DNA of 64,000 nt from Aurantibacter crassamenti. GTDB lineage: Bacteria; Bacteroidota; Bacteroidia; Flavobacteriales; Flavobacteriaceae. Below the pieces are notes generated by a model that saw only the letters and a list, made by a program, of their open reading frames with translations, was not told the origin of the DNA and did not search any database. How positions within the stretch are numbered: the first letter of the stretch is position 1; each line of letters begins with the position of its first letter. The stretch covers positions 496,001-560,000 of the forward strand of contig NZ_JAFBGM010000001.1 in assembly GCF_016811105.1 (NCBI RefSeq), read 5' to 3'. Below, piece by piece: positions 1 to 9,102 of this stretch. A program made the translations under genes and the position numbers.

Positions 1-113
1 ATGTTATTGTTAAAATTAGTTGGAATTTTCAAAAGGTCTTCTTTCGATGTTTCCGATAAAATTTTATGCAACCGTTGACGGCTTTTTAGGGTAATATCAA
101 AGTGCTTTTTCAT
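1..113 (-). CDS. DinB-like family protein, N-terminal fragment
   Basis: Only the first 37 codons lie in the window; the gene runs off the left edge. The reverse strand reads MKKHFDITLKSRQRLHKILS and continues with a charged helix and KIPTNFNNN. This resembles the start of small DinB-superfamily four-helix-bundle proteins (DinB_2/DUF1569 type) that are common in Flavobacteriia, often as putative metal-dependent enzymes or thiol transferases. The start is the ATG read from 113 to 111. The gene is divergent from the oxidoreductase that begins at 202. The family call rests on a short stretch, so the function is uncertain. Confidence 0.5.
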   Translation of the reverse strand, partial: MKKHFDITLKSRQRLHKILSETSKEDLLKIPTNFNNN

Positions 114-201
114 AGCTATAAAATGAATCTTAAATGATTAGACTTCAAATTTAGAGCAATTACTTTAAAAGCGGTTTCTTTGTAATAGGAAATCTTATCT
201 C

Positions 202-789
202 ATGTCTGCAAACAAAAAAGTGTTATTAATCAACGGCCACCCTGATAGTGAGAGTTTTAATTTTAGCCTCGCACAAGCCTATATAAAGGGACTTGAAAAA
301 TCACAAGCTAGTGTGCAAGTAGTAAATATTAGAGATTTAGAATTCAATCCTAATTTACAATATGGCTATAGAAAACGAACTGAATTGGAGCCCGATTTAG
401 TTGAAGCGTGGAAAAAAATACAATGGGCAGACCATATGGTTTTTATTTTTCCGGTATGGTGGGGCGGTCTTCCAGCAGTAACCAAAGGTTTTTTTGACCG
501 TTTATTTTTACCAGATTTTGCATTTAAAAAAAGAGAAGGTTCCGTTTGGTGGGATAAATACCTCACCGGGAAATCAGCCAGAATAATTTGCACAATGGAT
601 CAACCAGCATGGTACTATAGATTGATAAATGGAAGGCCAAGTTATTATGCAATTAAGAAATTGACTTTTAATTTTGTGGGCATAAAACCAGTTCGAGTCA
701 CTTCAATAGGTCCTTTACGCTTATCAAAAGCTGAATTCAGAGAAAAATGGTTGAATAAAGTTGAGCGACTGGGCGAAAAAATAAAATAA
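202..789 (+). CDS. NAD(P)H-dependent oxidoreductase, flavodoxin-like fold
   Basis: This 195-residue protein belongs to the NQO1/MdaB/KefF type of flavodoxin-fold FMN or FAD quinone reductases. The family's N-terminal phosphate-binding loop is visible as INGHPDSESF (residues 10-19). The flavin-contact segment PVWWGGLPAVTKGFFDR lies at residues 84-100. Family members carry out two-electron reduction of quinones or xenobiotics in the cytoplasm, or regulate KefB/C antiporters. The length is typical. It is the first gene of a tight set with the ArsC-like gene 15 bases downstream and the EamA transporter, so the three are probably co-transcribed. The true substrate is unknown. Confidence 0.85.
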   Translation: MSANKKVLLINGHPDSESFNFSLAQAYIKGLEKSQASVQVVNIRDLEFNPNLQYGYRKRTELEPDLVEAWKKIQWADHMVFIFPVWWGGLPAVTKGFFDRLFLPDFAFKKREGSVWWDKYLTGKSARIICTMDQPAWYYRLINGRPSYYAIKKLTFNFVGIKPVRVTSIGPLRLSKAEFREKWLNKVERLGEKIK

Positions 790-804
790 GCAAAAATAGT
801 ACTG

Positions 805-1158
805 ATGAAAAAAATTTACCACCTAGCATCTTGTTCAACGTGCCAACGAATTATTAAAGAATTACAACCTTTAGATGGTTTCATTCTACAAGATATTAAG
901 ACCGAACTCATTACAGAAGAGCAACTTGATGAAATGAAAAATCTTGCAGGTAGTTATGAAGCTTTGTTCAGTAGAAGAGCGATGCTTTTTCGCAAAAGGG
1001 GACTACATGAGCAAACACTAACTGAAACAGATTATAAAAATTTAATTTTAGAACATTACACTTTCTTAAGCCGACCAGTAATTTTATTCAACAATCAGAT
1101 TTTTGTTGGCAATAGTAAAAAAGTGGTTGCAGCAGCCGCTGCAACAATTCATTCGTGA
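805..1158 (+). CDS. ArsC/Spx-family thioredoxin-fold protein
   Basis: This is a 117-residue protein of the ArsC glutaredoxin-like family. It carries a CSTC redox pair at C10 and C13 in the N-terminal strand-loop, and the conserved LSRPVILFNN segment from residue 88, where the Arg-Pro is a family hallmark. Relatives are arsenate reductases, Spx regulators or YffB-type proteins of unknown role. There is no ars operon here: no arsR and no arsenite exporter. Arsenate reduction is therefore only one option, and a general thiol-redox role is equally possible. The stop codon overlaps the GTG start of the next gene, which indicates translational coupling. Confidence 0.8.
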   Translation: MKKIYHLASCSTCQRIIKELQPLDGFILQDIKTELITEEQLDEMKNLAGSYEALFSRRAMLFRKRGLHEQTLTETDYKNLILEHYTFLSRPVILFNNQIFVGNSKKVVAAAAATIHS

Positions 1159-2072
1159 GTAAAAGAACATTAGCAATATTAGCTGCAATAGCAGCAACTA
1201 TCATTTACGGCCTCAACCATACTATCGCAAAGGGGGTAATGCCCAATCACGTGCAACCCTTTGGTTTTATTATTTTTCGGGTTGGTGGGGCGGCCCTACT
1301 TTTTTGGCTTATCTCAATTTTTGGACCTAAAGAGCAAATAGACCGAAAAGATTATTGGCGCATGATACTTTGCGCAGTTTTGGGCATGGGTCTAAATATG
1401 CTTGTGTTTTTTAAAGGCTTATCATTATCAACCCCCATTAATAGTGCTGTTTTAATTACTATCACCCCAATTATTGTATTGATTCTTTCCGCAATATTTA
1501 TAAAGGAAAAAATATCAAGACGGAAGATTTTAGGTATCACAATAGGATTAATTGGCGCCTTAGGTTTGGTGTTTTTCAGCACAGAAAGTAGGCATGATGC
1601 ACCTAACATTCCATTAGGTAATTTCTTTATTCTAATGAATTCTGTGTTTTATGGTTCTTATTTAATTGCAGTAAAACCGTTGCTAGCCAAATATCATCCT
1701 TTTACATTTATGAAATGGCTGTTCACTTTGGGTATTGTCATCTGCCTACCATTTGGGTACCAAGAATTTACAGAAATAGACTTCGTAAATTTGCCTTCAG
1801 AAGCAATTTGGAGTATTGTTTATGTAGTTCTAGGAACTACTTTTTGCACCTATCTCTTTAATATTTTCGCTTTAACCCAATTAAGGGCTTCTACCCTCAG
1901 CGCCTTTGTTTATGTACAACCACTTATAGGAATTCTATTTGCAACACTAACCGGAAGAGACTCTTTAACTACCCTAAAAATAATGGCTGCTTCAATGGTA
2001 TTATTGGGTGTTTATTTAGCAAGTAGAAAACCACTTAGTGCTCAAAAACAAAAAGTTAATTCTGATAAATAA
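1155..2072 (+). CDS. EamA/DMT-family transporter
   Basis: This 305-residue, very hydrophobic protein has about ten membrane segments arranged as two EamA repeats (roughly residues 5-135 and 150-290). A typical internal motif GLSLSTPINSAVLITITPII occurs in the first repeat. The family exports metabolites or amino acids across the inner membrane; the substrate cannot be told from sequence. The start is GTG at 1155-1157, which overlaps the TGA of the ArsC-like gene (GTGA). It ends 14 bases before the convergent thioesterase gene. Confidence 0.85.
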   Translation: MSKRTLAILAAIAATIIYGLNHTIAKGVMPNHVQPFGFIIFRVGGAALLFWLISIFGPKEQIDRKDYWRMILCAVLGMGLNMLVFFKGLSLSTPINSAVLITITPIIVLILSAIFIKEKISRRKILGITIGLIGALGLVFFSTESRHDAPNIPLGNFFILMNSVFYGSYLIAVKPLLAKYHPFTFMKWLFTLGIVICLPFGYQEFTEIDFVNLPSEAIWSIVYVVLGTTFCTYLFNIFALTQLRASTLSAFVYVQPLIGILFATLTGRDSLTTLKIMAASMVLLGVYLASRKPLSAQKQKVNSDK

Positions 2073-2085
2073 AATACTTTTAGGT

Positions 2086-2565
2086 TTAAACAACTAAATC
2101 TTTAGGAACCCTAGCAAACTCTCGTGTATGTTCTTTAGTTAAAACACGAAAGCCTTCCGGCCGTTCAATTTTATTAAATAAGCTAAGAAAATCTTCAGGC
2201 AAACCAACAAGGTTACGAGTTTCAAGACTTATCCATGCGCCCATCATTTCGCAATGTGCAACATTTCGTCCTTTAGGATCATAAAAATTATGATGAAACT
2301 CAAAGAATTTTCCATCCTCACTCATGCCAACAACTTCTAAAGATACCTTTACTGGTTTCCCCGGAAACACTTCCTTGAAATAATACATATGCTCATAAAA
2401 AACCACCGGCCCAATCTTATGAATAGCTAAATTTTTCTGGTTTAAACCCAACTCCCACAAAAAAGCCATACGCGTATGACTCATAAAGTTTATATAAGCA
2501 CTATTGGCTAAATGCCTATTGGCATCAACATCACTCCACCGAACTTCAAAATCTTTTATGTACAT
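2086..2565 (-). CDS. Acyl-CoA thioesterase, 4HBT hotdog fold
   Basis: This 159-residue single hotdog-fold protein resembles 4-hydroxybenzoyl-CoA thioesterases and YbgC/FadM-type enzymes. The active-site region reads WSDVDANRHLANSAY (residues 10-24), where D14 aligns with the catalytic Asp of the family. It should hydrolyse acyl-CoA thioesters in the cytoplasm; chain length and partner pathway are unknown. It stands alone, convergent with the EamA transporter and divergent from the flavin oxidoreductase at 2685. Confidence 0.85.
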   Translation of the reverse strand: MYIKDFEVRWSDVDANRHLANSAYINFMSHTRMAFLWELGLNQKNLAIHKIGPVVFYEHMYYFKEVFPGKPVKVSLEVVGMSEDGKFFEFHHNFYDPKGRNVAHCEMMGAWISLETRNLVGLPEDFLSLFNKIERPEGFRVLTKEHTREFARVPKDLVV

Positions 2566-2614
2566 ATTTTATACTTTTATTTATTATGCATGCATAGGAA
2601 TGACAAAAATACCA

Positions 2615-2622
2615 TAGTTTTG
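2615..2622 (+). promoter_or_regulatory. Possible -7 element for the gene at 2685
   Basis: TAGTTTTG matches the Bacteroidota -7 consensus TAnnTTTG exactly and lies about 62 bases before the start codon. No TTG is found at the expected distance upstream, so support is limited. Confidence 0.3.
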
Positions 2623-2684
2623 AAAAACAGCAGAATTTAACTGAATTAATTAATAACTATTTATAGTTTTATAAAAATAGAATT

Positions 2685-3659
2685 ATGAGCCATAAAGCCG
2701 CGTTTATAAAAGATCTTTCATTACCAGCAATTGCTGCACCTATGTTTTTAATATCAGGGCCAAAATTGGTAGTAGAATGTTGCAAAAACGGAATTGTAGG
2801 TACGTTTCCGGCATTAAATCAACGAACCAGTGAAGGTTTTGAAGAATGGCTCATTGAAATAAAAACTGAGCTTGACAAATTTGAAGCAGAAACTGGCAAA
2901 AAAGCCGCTCCGTTTGGCGTTAATCTTATTGTACACCCTACTAACCCTAGATTAGAAGCTGATATAAAATTATGTATTAAACATAAAGTGCCGCTAGTAA
3001 TTACTTCTTTAGGAGCAGTTTCTATGGTGGTTGATGCGATACATAGTTACGGAGGATTAGTTTTTCATGACATTATTAAGAAAAGACATGCTGAAAAAGC
3101 ACAAGAAGCTGGGGTTGACGGTCTAATATTAGTTGCAGCCGGAGCAGGTGGTCATGGCGGAACTATTAACCCAATGTCATTAGTGGCTGAAATTAAAAAG
3201 TTCTTTCATAAAACTATTATTCTTTCAGGATGTATAAGTACAGGGCGAGACATTGCTTCTGCTTTGCAAATGGGTGCTGATATAGCATACATGGGTACCC
3301 GTTTTATTAATACTGACGAAAGCATGGCACCAGAAGAGTACAGAGATATGGTAATTAATTCTGAAGCAGGTGATGTAGTTTATACTGCGGCAGTTTCAGG
3401 TGTTAGCGCGAATTTCTTGGGCGAAAGTCTTAAAGCAGCCGGACTTTCAGAAGAAGACCTTAAAAAAGACACCAAAATAGATTTTGGTAAAGAATTGGAT
3501 ACTGAGGCAAAAGCATGGAAAACCATTTGGTCAGCAGGGCAAGGATCAACAACAATAGACAAAACATTACCAGTTGCTGAATTGGTAGCTTCATTAAAAA
3601 CAGAATTTAAAGCTGCAATAGAAGAACAAATAAAAGTATTAGAGAACTACCCTAAATAA
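2685..3659 (+). CDS. NAD(P)H-dependent flavin oxidoreductase (nitronate monooxygenase-like)
   Basis: This 324-residue TIM-barrel FMN protein belongs to the YrpB/2-nitropropane dioxygenase family. The family's GGHGG loop is present, with H157 at the position of the catalytic histidine. The FMN-phosphate regions ILSGCISTGRDIASALQMGA and YMGTRF follow as expected. Members oxidise alkyl nitronates or act as FabK-like or general flavin reductases. FabK would need an enoyl-ACP context that is absent here, so a detoxifying nitronate monooxygenase or an oxidoreductase of unknown substrate is the safer call. Confidence 0.85.
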   Translation: MSHKAAFIKDLSLPAIAAPMFLISGPKLVVECCKNGIVGTFPALNQRTSEGFEEWLIEIKTELDKFEAETGKKAAPFGVNLIVHPTNPRLEADIKLCIKHKVPLVITSLGAVSMVVDAIHSYGGLVFHDIIKKRHAEKAQEAGVDGLILVAAGAGGHGGTINPMSLVAEIKKFFHKTIILSGCISTGRDIASALQMGADIAYMGTRFINTDESMAPEEYRDMVINSEAGDVVYTAAVSGVSANFLGESLKAAGLSEEDLKKDTKIDFGKELDTEAKAWKTIWSAGQGSTTIDKTLPVAELVASLKTEFKAAIEEQIKVLENYPK

Positions 3660-3700
3660 CACCAATTATTGTCTTAAATATTATTGGAAATTTCAATTAA

Positions 3701-4663
3701 ATGCCAATATTAGAATCCAACTACAAACCGCCATTTTTGTTTAAAAATGGTCATATTTCAACTATATATCACGGTTTATTTCGAAAAATAGATGATTTTA
3801 AGCAAAAACGTGAAAGAATTGAATTGCCAGATTCAGACTTTTTAGACTTAGATTGGAGCTTTTCAAGTACTACTTCTAACAAAGTTATAATTTTACTGCA
3901 TGGCTTAGAAGGTCATGGTCAACGCCCCTATATTACAGGTAGTGCAAAAGCATTTAATGAAGCGGGGTATGATGCATGTGCCGTAAACTTCAGGGGGTGT
4001 AGTGGCGAAACAAATCGGCTTTTTAGAGCATACCATTCTGGCGCAACAGAAGATTTAGATGCAGTGGTACAACATATCATCAACAATAAAACCTATTCAA
4101 AAATCTATATCAAGGGCATAAGTTTAGGAGGTAATATGGCCATGAAATATGTTGGAGAAGAAAGAAATTTACCGAAAGAAATAAAAGGAGTAGTTGGAAT
4201 TTCGGTACCCTGCGATTTATACAGTTCTTCAAAAGAATTGTTAAAACTAAAAAATCGACTGTATTCAAATCGATTTAAAAAGCACTTGACTGACAAATTA
4301 AAACTTAAAGTAGACCACTATCCAGAACAAATAGGAGCACATCATATTAAGCGTATTAAGACTTTAAAAGATTTTGATGACATATATACGAGTAATGCGC
4401 ATGGTTTTCATAACGCATTAGATTATTATGAGAAAAGCAATTGTTTACAATTTCTGCCGAATATTAAAATTCCTGCTTTAATTATTAATGCTGTCAATGA
4501 CTCATTTTTAGGTCCGAGTTGTTACCCATATAAGGAAGCAATGGCAAATCCGTATTTACATTTAGAAACCCCTGAATATGGTGGTCACGTGGGATTCTAC
4601 GGAAAAAATAATATAACCTACACTGAAAAAAGAGCTATAAATTTTCTTGAAAAGGCTATTTAA
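3701..4663 (+). CDS. YheT-family alpha/beta hydrolase
   Basis: This 320-residue alpha/beta hydrolase belongs to the YheT/EMB8 group. The oxyanion segment HGLEGH is at residues 67-72. The nucleophile elbow GISLGG places the serine at 141. D267 (in NAVNDS) and H296 (in YGGHVGFY) complete a plausible catalytic triad. The N-terminal phrase PPFLFKNGHISTIY is characteristic of the group. Members are putative esterases acting on lipids or small esters in the cytoplasm; no substrate is known here. It follows the flavin oxidoreductase by 41 bases on the same strand. Confidence 0.9.
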   Translation: MPILESNYKPPFLFKNGHISTIYHGLFRKIDDFKQKRERIELPDSDFLDLDWSFSSTTSNKVIILLHGLEGHGQRPYITGSAKAFNEAGYDACAVNFRGCSGETNRLFRAYHSGATEDLDAVVQHIINNKTYSKIYIKGISLGGNMAMKYVGEERNLPKEIKGVVGISVPCDLYSSSKELLKLKNRLYSNRFKKHLTDKLKLKVDHYPEQIGAHHIKRIKTLKDFDDIYTSNAHGFHNALDYYEKSNCLQFLPNIKIPALIINAVNDSFLGPSCYPYKEAMANPYLHLETPEYGGHVGFYGKNNITYTEKRAINFLEKAI

Positions 4664-4741
4664 ATTTAGTGATTCATTATATTAGTGGCATAAATTAACA
4701 TCAAATACTGAACTCGTTTCAGAATAACAAACTCAGCATAA

Positions 4742-5227
4742 ATGAAAAAATTACTGTTTGTATTAGCACTTGGCGGATTAATGATCGGTTGTGGTGGTAA
4801 AGAAAAAAAGGAAGAAAAGAAAGAAGGTTTTGAAATGAACCGCAAAAAAACTGAATCAAAAGCAGCAGAAGCGCAAGAAGGCGTACCTGTTGATTTAGAT
4901 AATAAAGGTGTTGGCCCGATTAAATCAGTAAAATTTGATGATGCTATAAATGAAGAATTAGCAGCTAAAGGTGAGAAAACGTTTAACACTATCTGTATTG
5001 CGTGCCATGCATTAGACAAAAGAATGATTGGCCCTGCATTATCTGGTGTTTACGAAAGAAGAAGTCCGGAATGGGTTATGAACATGATTTTAAACCCAGA
5101 CGTAATGCTAAAAGAAGATCCAATAGCTAAAGCACTTTTAAAAGAGTACAATAATGCTGTTATGTTAAATCAGAATCTTAGTGAAGAAGATGCTCGTGGA
5201 GTAGCAGAATACCTAAGAGATAAATAA
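4742..5227 (+). CDS. c-type cytochrome lipoprotein
   Basis: This 161-residue exported monohaem cytochrome has a signal peptide with lipobox LMIGC, giving a lipidated C17. A Lys/Glu-rich linker of about 35 residues follows, then one class I cytochrome c domain. The haem site is CIACH (C85, C88, H89). M141, just before NLSEEDARGVAEYL, is the likely axial methionine. It probably carries electrons at a membrane surface facing the periplasm. No oxidase genes are adjacent, so the redox partner is unknown. A strong hairpin terminator follows. Confidence 0.9.
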   Translation: MKKLLFVLALGGLMIGCGGKEKKEEKKEGFEMNRKKTESKAAEAQEGVPVDLDNKGVGPIKSVKFDDAINEELAAKGEKTFNTICIACHALDKRMIGPALSGVYERRSPEWVMNMILNPDVMLKEDPIAKALLKEYNNAVMLNQNLSEEDARGVAEYLRDK

Positions 5228-5243
5228 ACATTTCTTAGCAATT

Positions 5244-5284
5244 AAAAATGCGCTTTTTCCTTTCGGAAAAAGCGCATTTTTTTT
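5244..5284. terminator. Bidirectional Rho-independent terminator
   Basis: A perfect 17-base-pair stem (arms 5244-5260 and 5265-5281) has loop TTTC, with the A-run inside the left arm and a T-run at the right end. It can end both the cytochrome gene (plus) and the convergent SulP gene (minus). Confidence 0.9.
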
Positions 5285-5336
5285 GATATATTGTATAATA
5301 CTAACTTCGTAAATTAAGGTTTTACTTTTTACCTAA

Positions 5337-6971
5337 TTACAAGCCCCAAAGGTTAAATGGATTTTTCTTTGATGAACCTGATTCAACTTTATTCTCAACC
5401 TTATCTACAGCAACTTTATAAGTCGGGTCTTCTAAAACATTGACATCTATAATATCATCCGCATCTTTTAAAAGTCGAATACAATCTTTACTTAAATGAC
5501 GTAAATGTACTTTTTTACCTGCCTTGTCATAGCGTTCAGTGATTTTATTTAAAGCCTCAATACCAGACATATCAGCAATTCTACTTTCTTTAAAATCGAT
5601 AATTATTTCTTCAGGATCCTCTTGAATTTCAAATTTTTCTGAAAATAGTGTTGTTGATCCGAAGAAAAGAGGTCCGTAGATTTCATAATGTTTTACACCA
5701 TTTTCATCAATATGCTTTCGAGCTCGAATACGCTTTGCATTTTCCCAAGAATAAGCTAAAGCCGATATAATAACCCCAAGCAACACAGCAACCGCAAGGT
5801 TATGCGTAATTGCCGTAATCAACGTAACCAGAACCATTACTATTACATCAGACTTAGGCATTTTACCAAAAGTTTTAAAACTCGCCCATTCAAAGGTTCC
5901 AATTGCAACCATAAACATTAAACCAACCAAAGCTGCCATTGGCAAACGTTCAATAAGGCTTGATCCAAACATAATAAATACAAGTAACATAACTGCTGCT
6001 GTAATACCTGAAAGTCGCGCTCTAGCACCAGAGGATGTATTAATTAAACTTTGTCCGATCATTGCACAACCACCCATACCAGAAAGAAATCCTGATAAAA
6101 TATTTGCAGACCCTTGTGCAACACATTCTTTATTTCCACTACCTCGTGTATCGGTAATTTCGTCAATAATATTTAATGTTAGTAAACTTTCAATTAAACC
6201 AACACCAGCTACAATTGCCGCATACGGAAATATTATTTTAAAGGTTTCTAGGGTAAAAGGAATTTGAGGAATTGATAGTGGCGGAAAACCACCTTTAATA
6301 GTTTCTCCCTCGCCCATAGTATCGGCAACCGTTAGGGTGTCAACACCGAAGCCAATAACAATTGCAGAAACTACTACAATTGCCACTAACGAAGAAGGAA
6401 CAGTTTTAGTCAATTTAGGTAATCCCCAAATAATTAGCATTGTCAATAGCGTTAAGCCGAGCATAACCATCATAGAAGTACCGCTTAATAGGCTATCAGT
6501 TCCTTGCTGATAAAAGTTAGGAAACTGCGCCATGAAAATGATAATGGCCAACCCATTAACAAAACCAAACATTACAGGATGCGGTACTAATCGGATAAAC
6601 TTTCCTAAGCGTAAAACACCTGCTAATATTTGAAGAATTCCGGCAATTATTACTGTTGCAAAAACATAATGTAAAATTGTTTCAGGTTCTATACCCGGAA
6701 AATTTCTTTTTAATTCAAGTATTAATCCTACAAAAATAACCGCAACTGCACCAGTTGCACCAGATATCATACCAGGTCTACCTCCAAAAATAGCAGTGAC
6801 CAAACAAAGTATAAAAGCCGCATACAAGCCTGTCAATGGGGAAAATCCTGGAATTAATGCAAACGCAATTGCCTCTGGCACAAGAGCTAATGCAACTGTA
6901 AGACCTGAAAGAATTTCGGTTTTATAATCTACCTTCTGTTTAAAATCGAATAGATTTAGATACTTCTTCAT
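5337..6971 (-). CDS. SulP-family anion transporter with STAS domain
   Basis: This 544-residue inner-membrane transporter starts with the SulP motif LSGLTVALALVPEAIAFALI and has about 10-14 membrane segments. Its C-terminal cytoplasmic STAS domain covers about residues 425-515 (IIIDFKESRIADMSGIEAL). SulP proteins move sulfate, bicarbonate or other anions, usually with Na+ or H+. No sulfate-assimilation gene or carbonic anhydrase is adjacent, so the anion is undetermined. Upstream, the minus strand shows TATTTTTG (6993-7000), a possible -7 element placed 22 bases before the start codon. Confidence 0.9.
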   Translation of the reverse strand: MKKYLNLFDFKQKVDYKTEILSGLTVALALVPEAIAFALIPGFSPLTGLYAAFILCLVTAIFGGRPGMISGATGAVAVIFVGLILELKRNFPGIEPETILHYVFATVIIAGILQILAGVLRLGKFIRLVPHPVMFGFVNGLAIIIFMAQFPNFYQQGTDSLLSGTSMMVMLGLTLLTMLIIWGLPKLTKTVPSSLVAIVVVSAIVIGFGVDTLTVADTMGEGETIKGGFPPLSIPQIPFTLETFKIIFPYAAIVAGVGLIESLLTLNIIDEITDTRGSGNKECVAQGSANILSGFLSGMGGCAMIGQSLINTSSGARARLSGITAAVMLLVFIMFGSSLIERLPMAALVGLMFMVAIGTFEWASFKTFGKMPKSDVIVMVLVTLITAITHNLAVAVLLGVIISALAYSWENAKRIRARKHIDENGVKHYEIYGPLFFGSTTLFSEKFEIQEDPEEIIIDFKESRIADMSGIEALNKITERYDKAGKKVHLRHLSKDCIRLLKDADDIIDVNVLEDPTYKVAVDKVENKVESGSSKKNPFNLWGL

Positions 6972-7054
6972 ATCGGAATGATTTTAGGCCGGCAAAAATA
7001 CACTTTATTATCTTGATGGCCTGTCTATGCTTGCATTATTGAAGATTTGATAAT

Positions 7055-8056
7055 TTACCAATCAGTTAGTCCTAGTAACTTTTCTCCAAGAGTTGAAAGT
7101 TTAGCAACATCATATTTAGTTTGTTCCCAATTTCTTGGGTCACCAGGAAAAGCATAACCTTCAGGAGCAATACGGTTTCTCCAAGAATTAATACGCCATT
7201 TACGCAGCTCCTCATTCTCTTCTTCCGCCGGCATCATAGAAATATACTGCGCAATGCGTACCTTATATTTCGATTTATTTGGTCGTATTCCATGTGGTTC
7301 AGTACTATTAAAAATTAACAAATCACCAGCATTCATTTTAACTTTCACTATTTTATCTTCCAATTTGGAAATGTCTGGTTGAAAATGATTACGATCGTCG
7401 GGCTGCGTCAATTTCCAGGTATCATAATTTCTATATAACCATGGAATACATTGAAAACCACCCATATTCTCATCATTCTGATCTGCAAGGGCTAAAACGC
7501 CTTGTACGTTTTGGGGCTTTGTTTCAGGGTCATAATCCCAATGAATAAATCCTTTTTTATCAACTTCTGGTGGTAACGGAAAATTTAGATTTGCCCTGTC
7601 AATAGTCACCCACAACTTTTCGGTTCCCCAAACATCTACAAACGCATCATACACTTTTTGTGCTTGCCTATTATTCCACAAATGCTGATTATTATAAACC
7701 TCAACCATACCCGTTCCGGTCAATTCTTTCATTTTCATTTCTGCGCGAGGAGGAGCATACCATGTACTTGAATCATTTGGATTTTTTTCATCAAATTCCC
7801 ATATAAATTCAGCTGTTTGTTGTGCTTGTTCTTTAGATATTGCATTCTTAACAACCACATAACCATTATGTATCCAAAACTTCCAATCATCTTCACTAAG
7901 AACTCGTAATGGTTTACCATTAAAACGGTCGTTCAATTTAATCTTACTGCTTGTAGCCGTTGAAGGGTTACCAGGAATTTCTTGATGCGCTTTATTCGCC
8001 ATCTCTAACTTAGAATCTGATTTTTGCATAACCGAATAAATTAAAATTGATTCCAT
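7055..8056 (-). CDS. Phytanoyl-CoA dioxygenase (PhyH) family protein
   Basis: This 333-residue Fe(II)/2-oxoglutarate dioxygenase-like protein has the metal triad H172-x-D174 (in GFIHWDYDPET) and H255 (in STEPHGIRPN). R267 (KYKVRIAQY) or R258 is the probable 2-oxoglutarate anchor. The protein is cytoplasmic with no signal peptide. Substrates in this family range from phytanoyl-CoA to ectoine and small natural products and cannot be read from sequence. It is divergent from an AraC regulator with a cupin-like sensor domain, 115 bases away, which suggests substrate-induced expression. Alternative ATG starts exist at residues 10 and 19. Confidence 0.85.
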   Translation of the reverse strand: MESILIYSVMQKSDSKLEMANKAHQEIPGNPSTATSSKIKLNDRFNGKPLRVLSEDDWKFWIHNGYVVVKNAISKEQAQQTAEFIWEFDEKNPNDSSTWYAPPRAEMKMKELTGTGMVEVYNNQHLWNNRQAQKVYDAFVDVWGTEKLWVTIDRANLNFPLPPEVDKKGFIHWDYDPETKPQNVQGVLALADQNDENMGGFQCIPWLYRNYDTWKLTQPDDRNHFQPDISKLEDKIVKVKMNAGDLLIFNSTEPHGIRPNKSKYKVRIAQYISMMPAEEENEELRKWRINSWRNRIAPEGYAFPGDPRNWEQTKYDVAKLSTLGEKLLGLTDW

Positions 8057-8171
8057 AAAGCTACCTTAGTCTATTTCCAACGTCTACCTTGATATTAACC
8101 GATATTTGAACAATATTGATAAATAAGAGCCCAGATAACACCTTAAAATGTTAATTTAGTTGCTTTTACAA

Positions 8172-9038
8172 ATGAAAATTCAGCTCGAAAGTTTTAATGA
8201 TAGCACCAAAAGTCCATTTAGACTTTTACACGACCCAAAACTAAATCACCTTTATTTTTGGCATTTTCATCCAGAATATGAACTAGTTTACATAGAAGGT
8301 GCGAACGCAAAGCGGCATGTTGGAAATCATATGTCACAATTTCAGGAAAGCGATTTAGTATTAATTGGATCAAATATTCCGCATTTAAATTTTGATCACA
8401 ATGTCACTTCCAAGTATAGAAAAGAGGTTCTACACATTAAACAAGATTTCAAAAAAACGGTAATAGCCAAATATCCAGAATTACAATCATTAAATCGACT
8501 TATGGAATTGTCAAAATTTGGTATAGCTTTTTCTGGCGCTACTAAAATTAAAGTAGGGAAGTTCATGAAGAAGCTGCATTATCTAGACGACTTTGAATTC
8601 TTTATGGAAGTTATAAGAATTCTAAAAGAACTTTCAACAAGTACCGAATTTGAATTATTACACAAAACACCCTATACTAATCCCTATAGTGAAAAAGAAC
8701 AAAAGCGATTTAGAAAAATTTATGGATTTGTCGATGTCAATTTTCAAAAAAAAATAGTTATCAATGATGTTGCCAGCTTATGTAATTTAAGTAAACCTGC
8801 TTTTTGCAGATACTTTAAAAAATCTACTGGAAATACGTTTATTAATTTTTTAAACCAGTATAGGATAAGTCAGGCAAAGCATCTTTTACTTTTAGATAAA
8901 AATATAACCGAAACTTGCTACGAATGTGGTTTTGAAAGTTTATCCTATTTTAATAGAATTTTTAAAAGAATCTCTGGCGAAAACCCAACGGAATTTAAAA
9001 AACGAAATCAAATAAAGAAGAATTCCTATATGAGTTAG
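8172..9038 (+). CDS. AraC-family transcriptional regulator with cupin-type sensor
   Basis: This regulator has about 288 residues. The N-terminal half (about residues 20-100, including FWHFHPEYELVYI) is a cupin-like ligand-binding domain. The C-terminal half (about 180-285) is a double helix-turn-helix of the AraC/XylS type, with signature CYECGFESLSYFNRIFKRIS. I start at the ATG at 8172 because an upstream in-frame TTG would add only four residues. It is divergent from the PhyH dioxygenase gene and probably controls it, by analogy with other divergent AraC pairs. The effector is unknown. Confidence 0.85.
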   Translation: MKIQLESFNDSTKSPFRLLHDPKLNHLYFWHFHPEYELVYIEGANAKRHVGNHMSQFQESDLVLIGSNIPHLNFDHNVTSKYRKEVLHIKQDFKKTVIAKYPELQSLNRLMELSKFGIAFSGATKIKVGKFMKKLHYLDDFEFFMEVIRILKELSTSTEFELLHKTPYTNPYSEKEQKRFRKIYGFVDVNFQKKIVINDVASLCNLSKPAFCRYFKKSTGNTFINFLNQYRISQAKHLLLLDKNITETCYECGFESLSYFNRIFKRISGENPTEFKKRNQIKKNSYMS

Positions 9039-9102
9039 TATTCCTATCATACAGGTTACGAATTAAATCATGTTTTCTCTATTATCGTACAAAATTAAAA
9101 AC

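Noticed and set aside
805-1158. Considered as part of an arsenic-resistance operon
   Set aside because: No arsR, arsB/acr3 or arsM is adjacent; neighbours are a flavoprotein and an EamA transporter.
5337-6971. Considered as part of the bicarbonate system
   Set aside because: This SulP gene lies 35 kb away, on the other strand and without carbonic anhydrase nearby.
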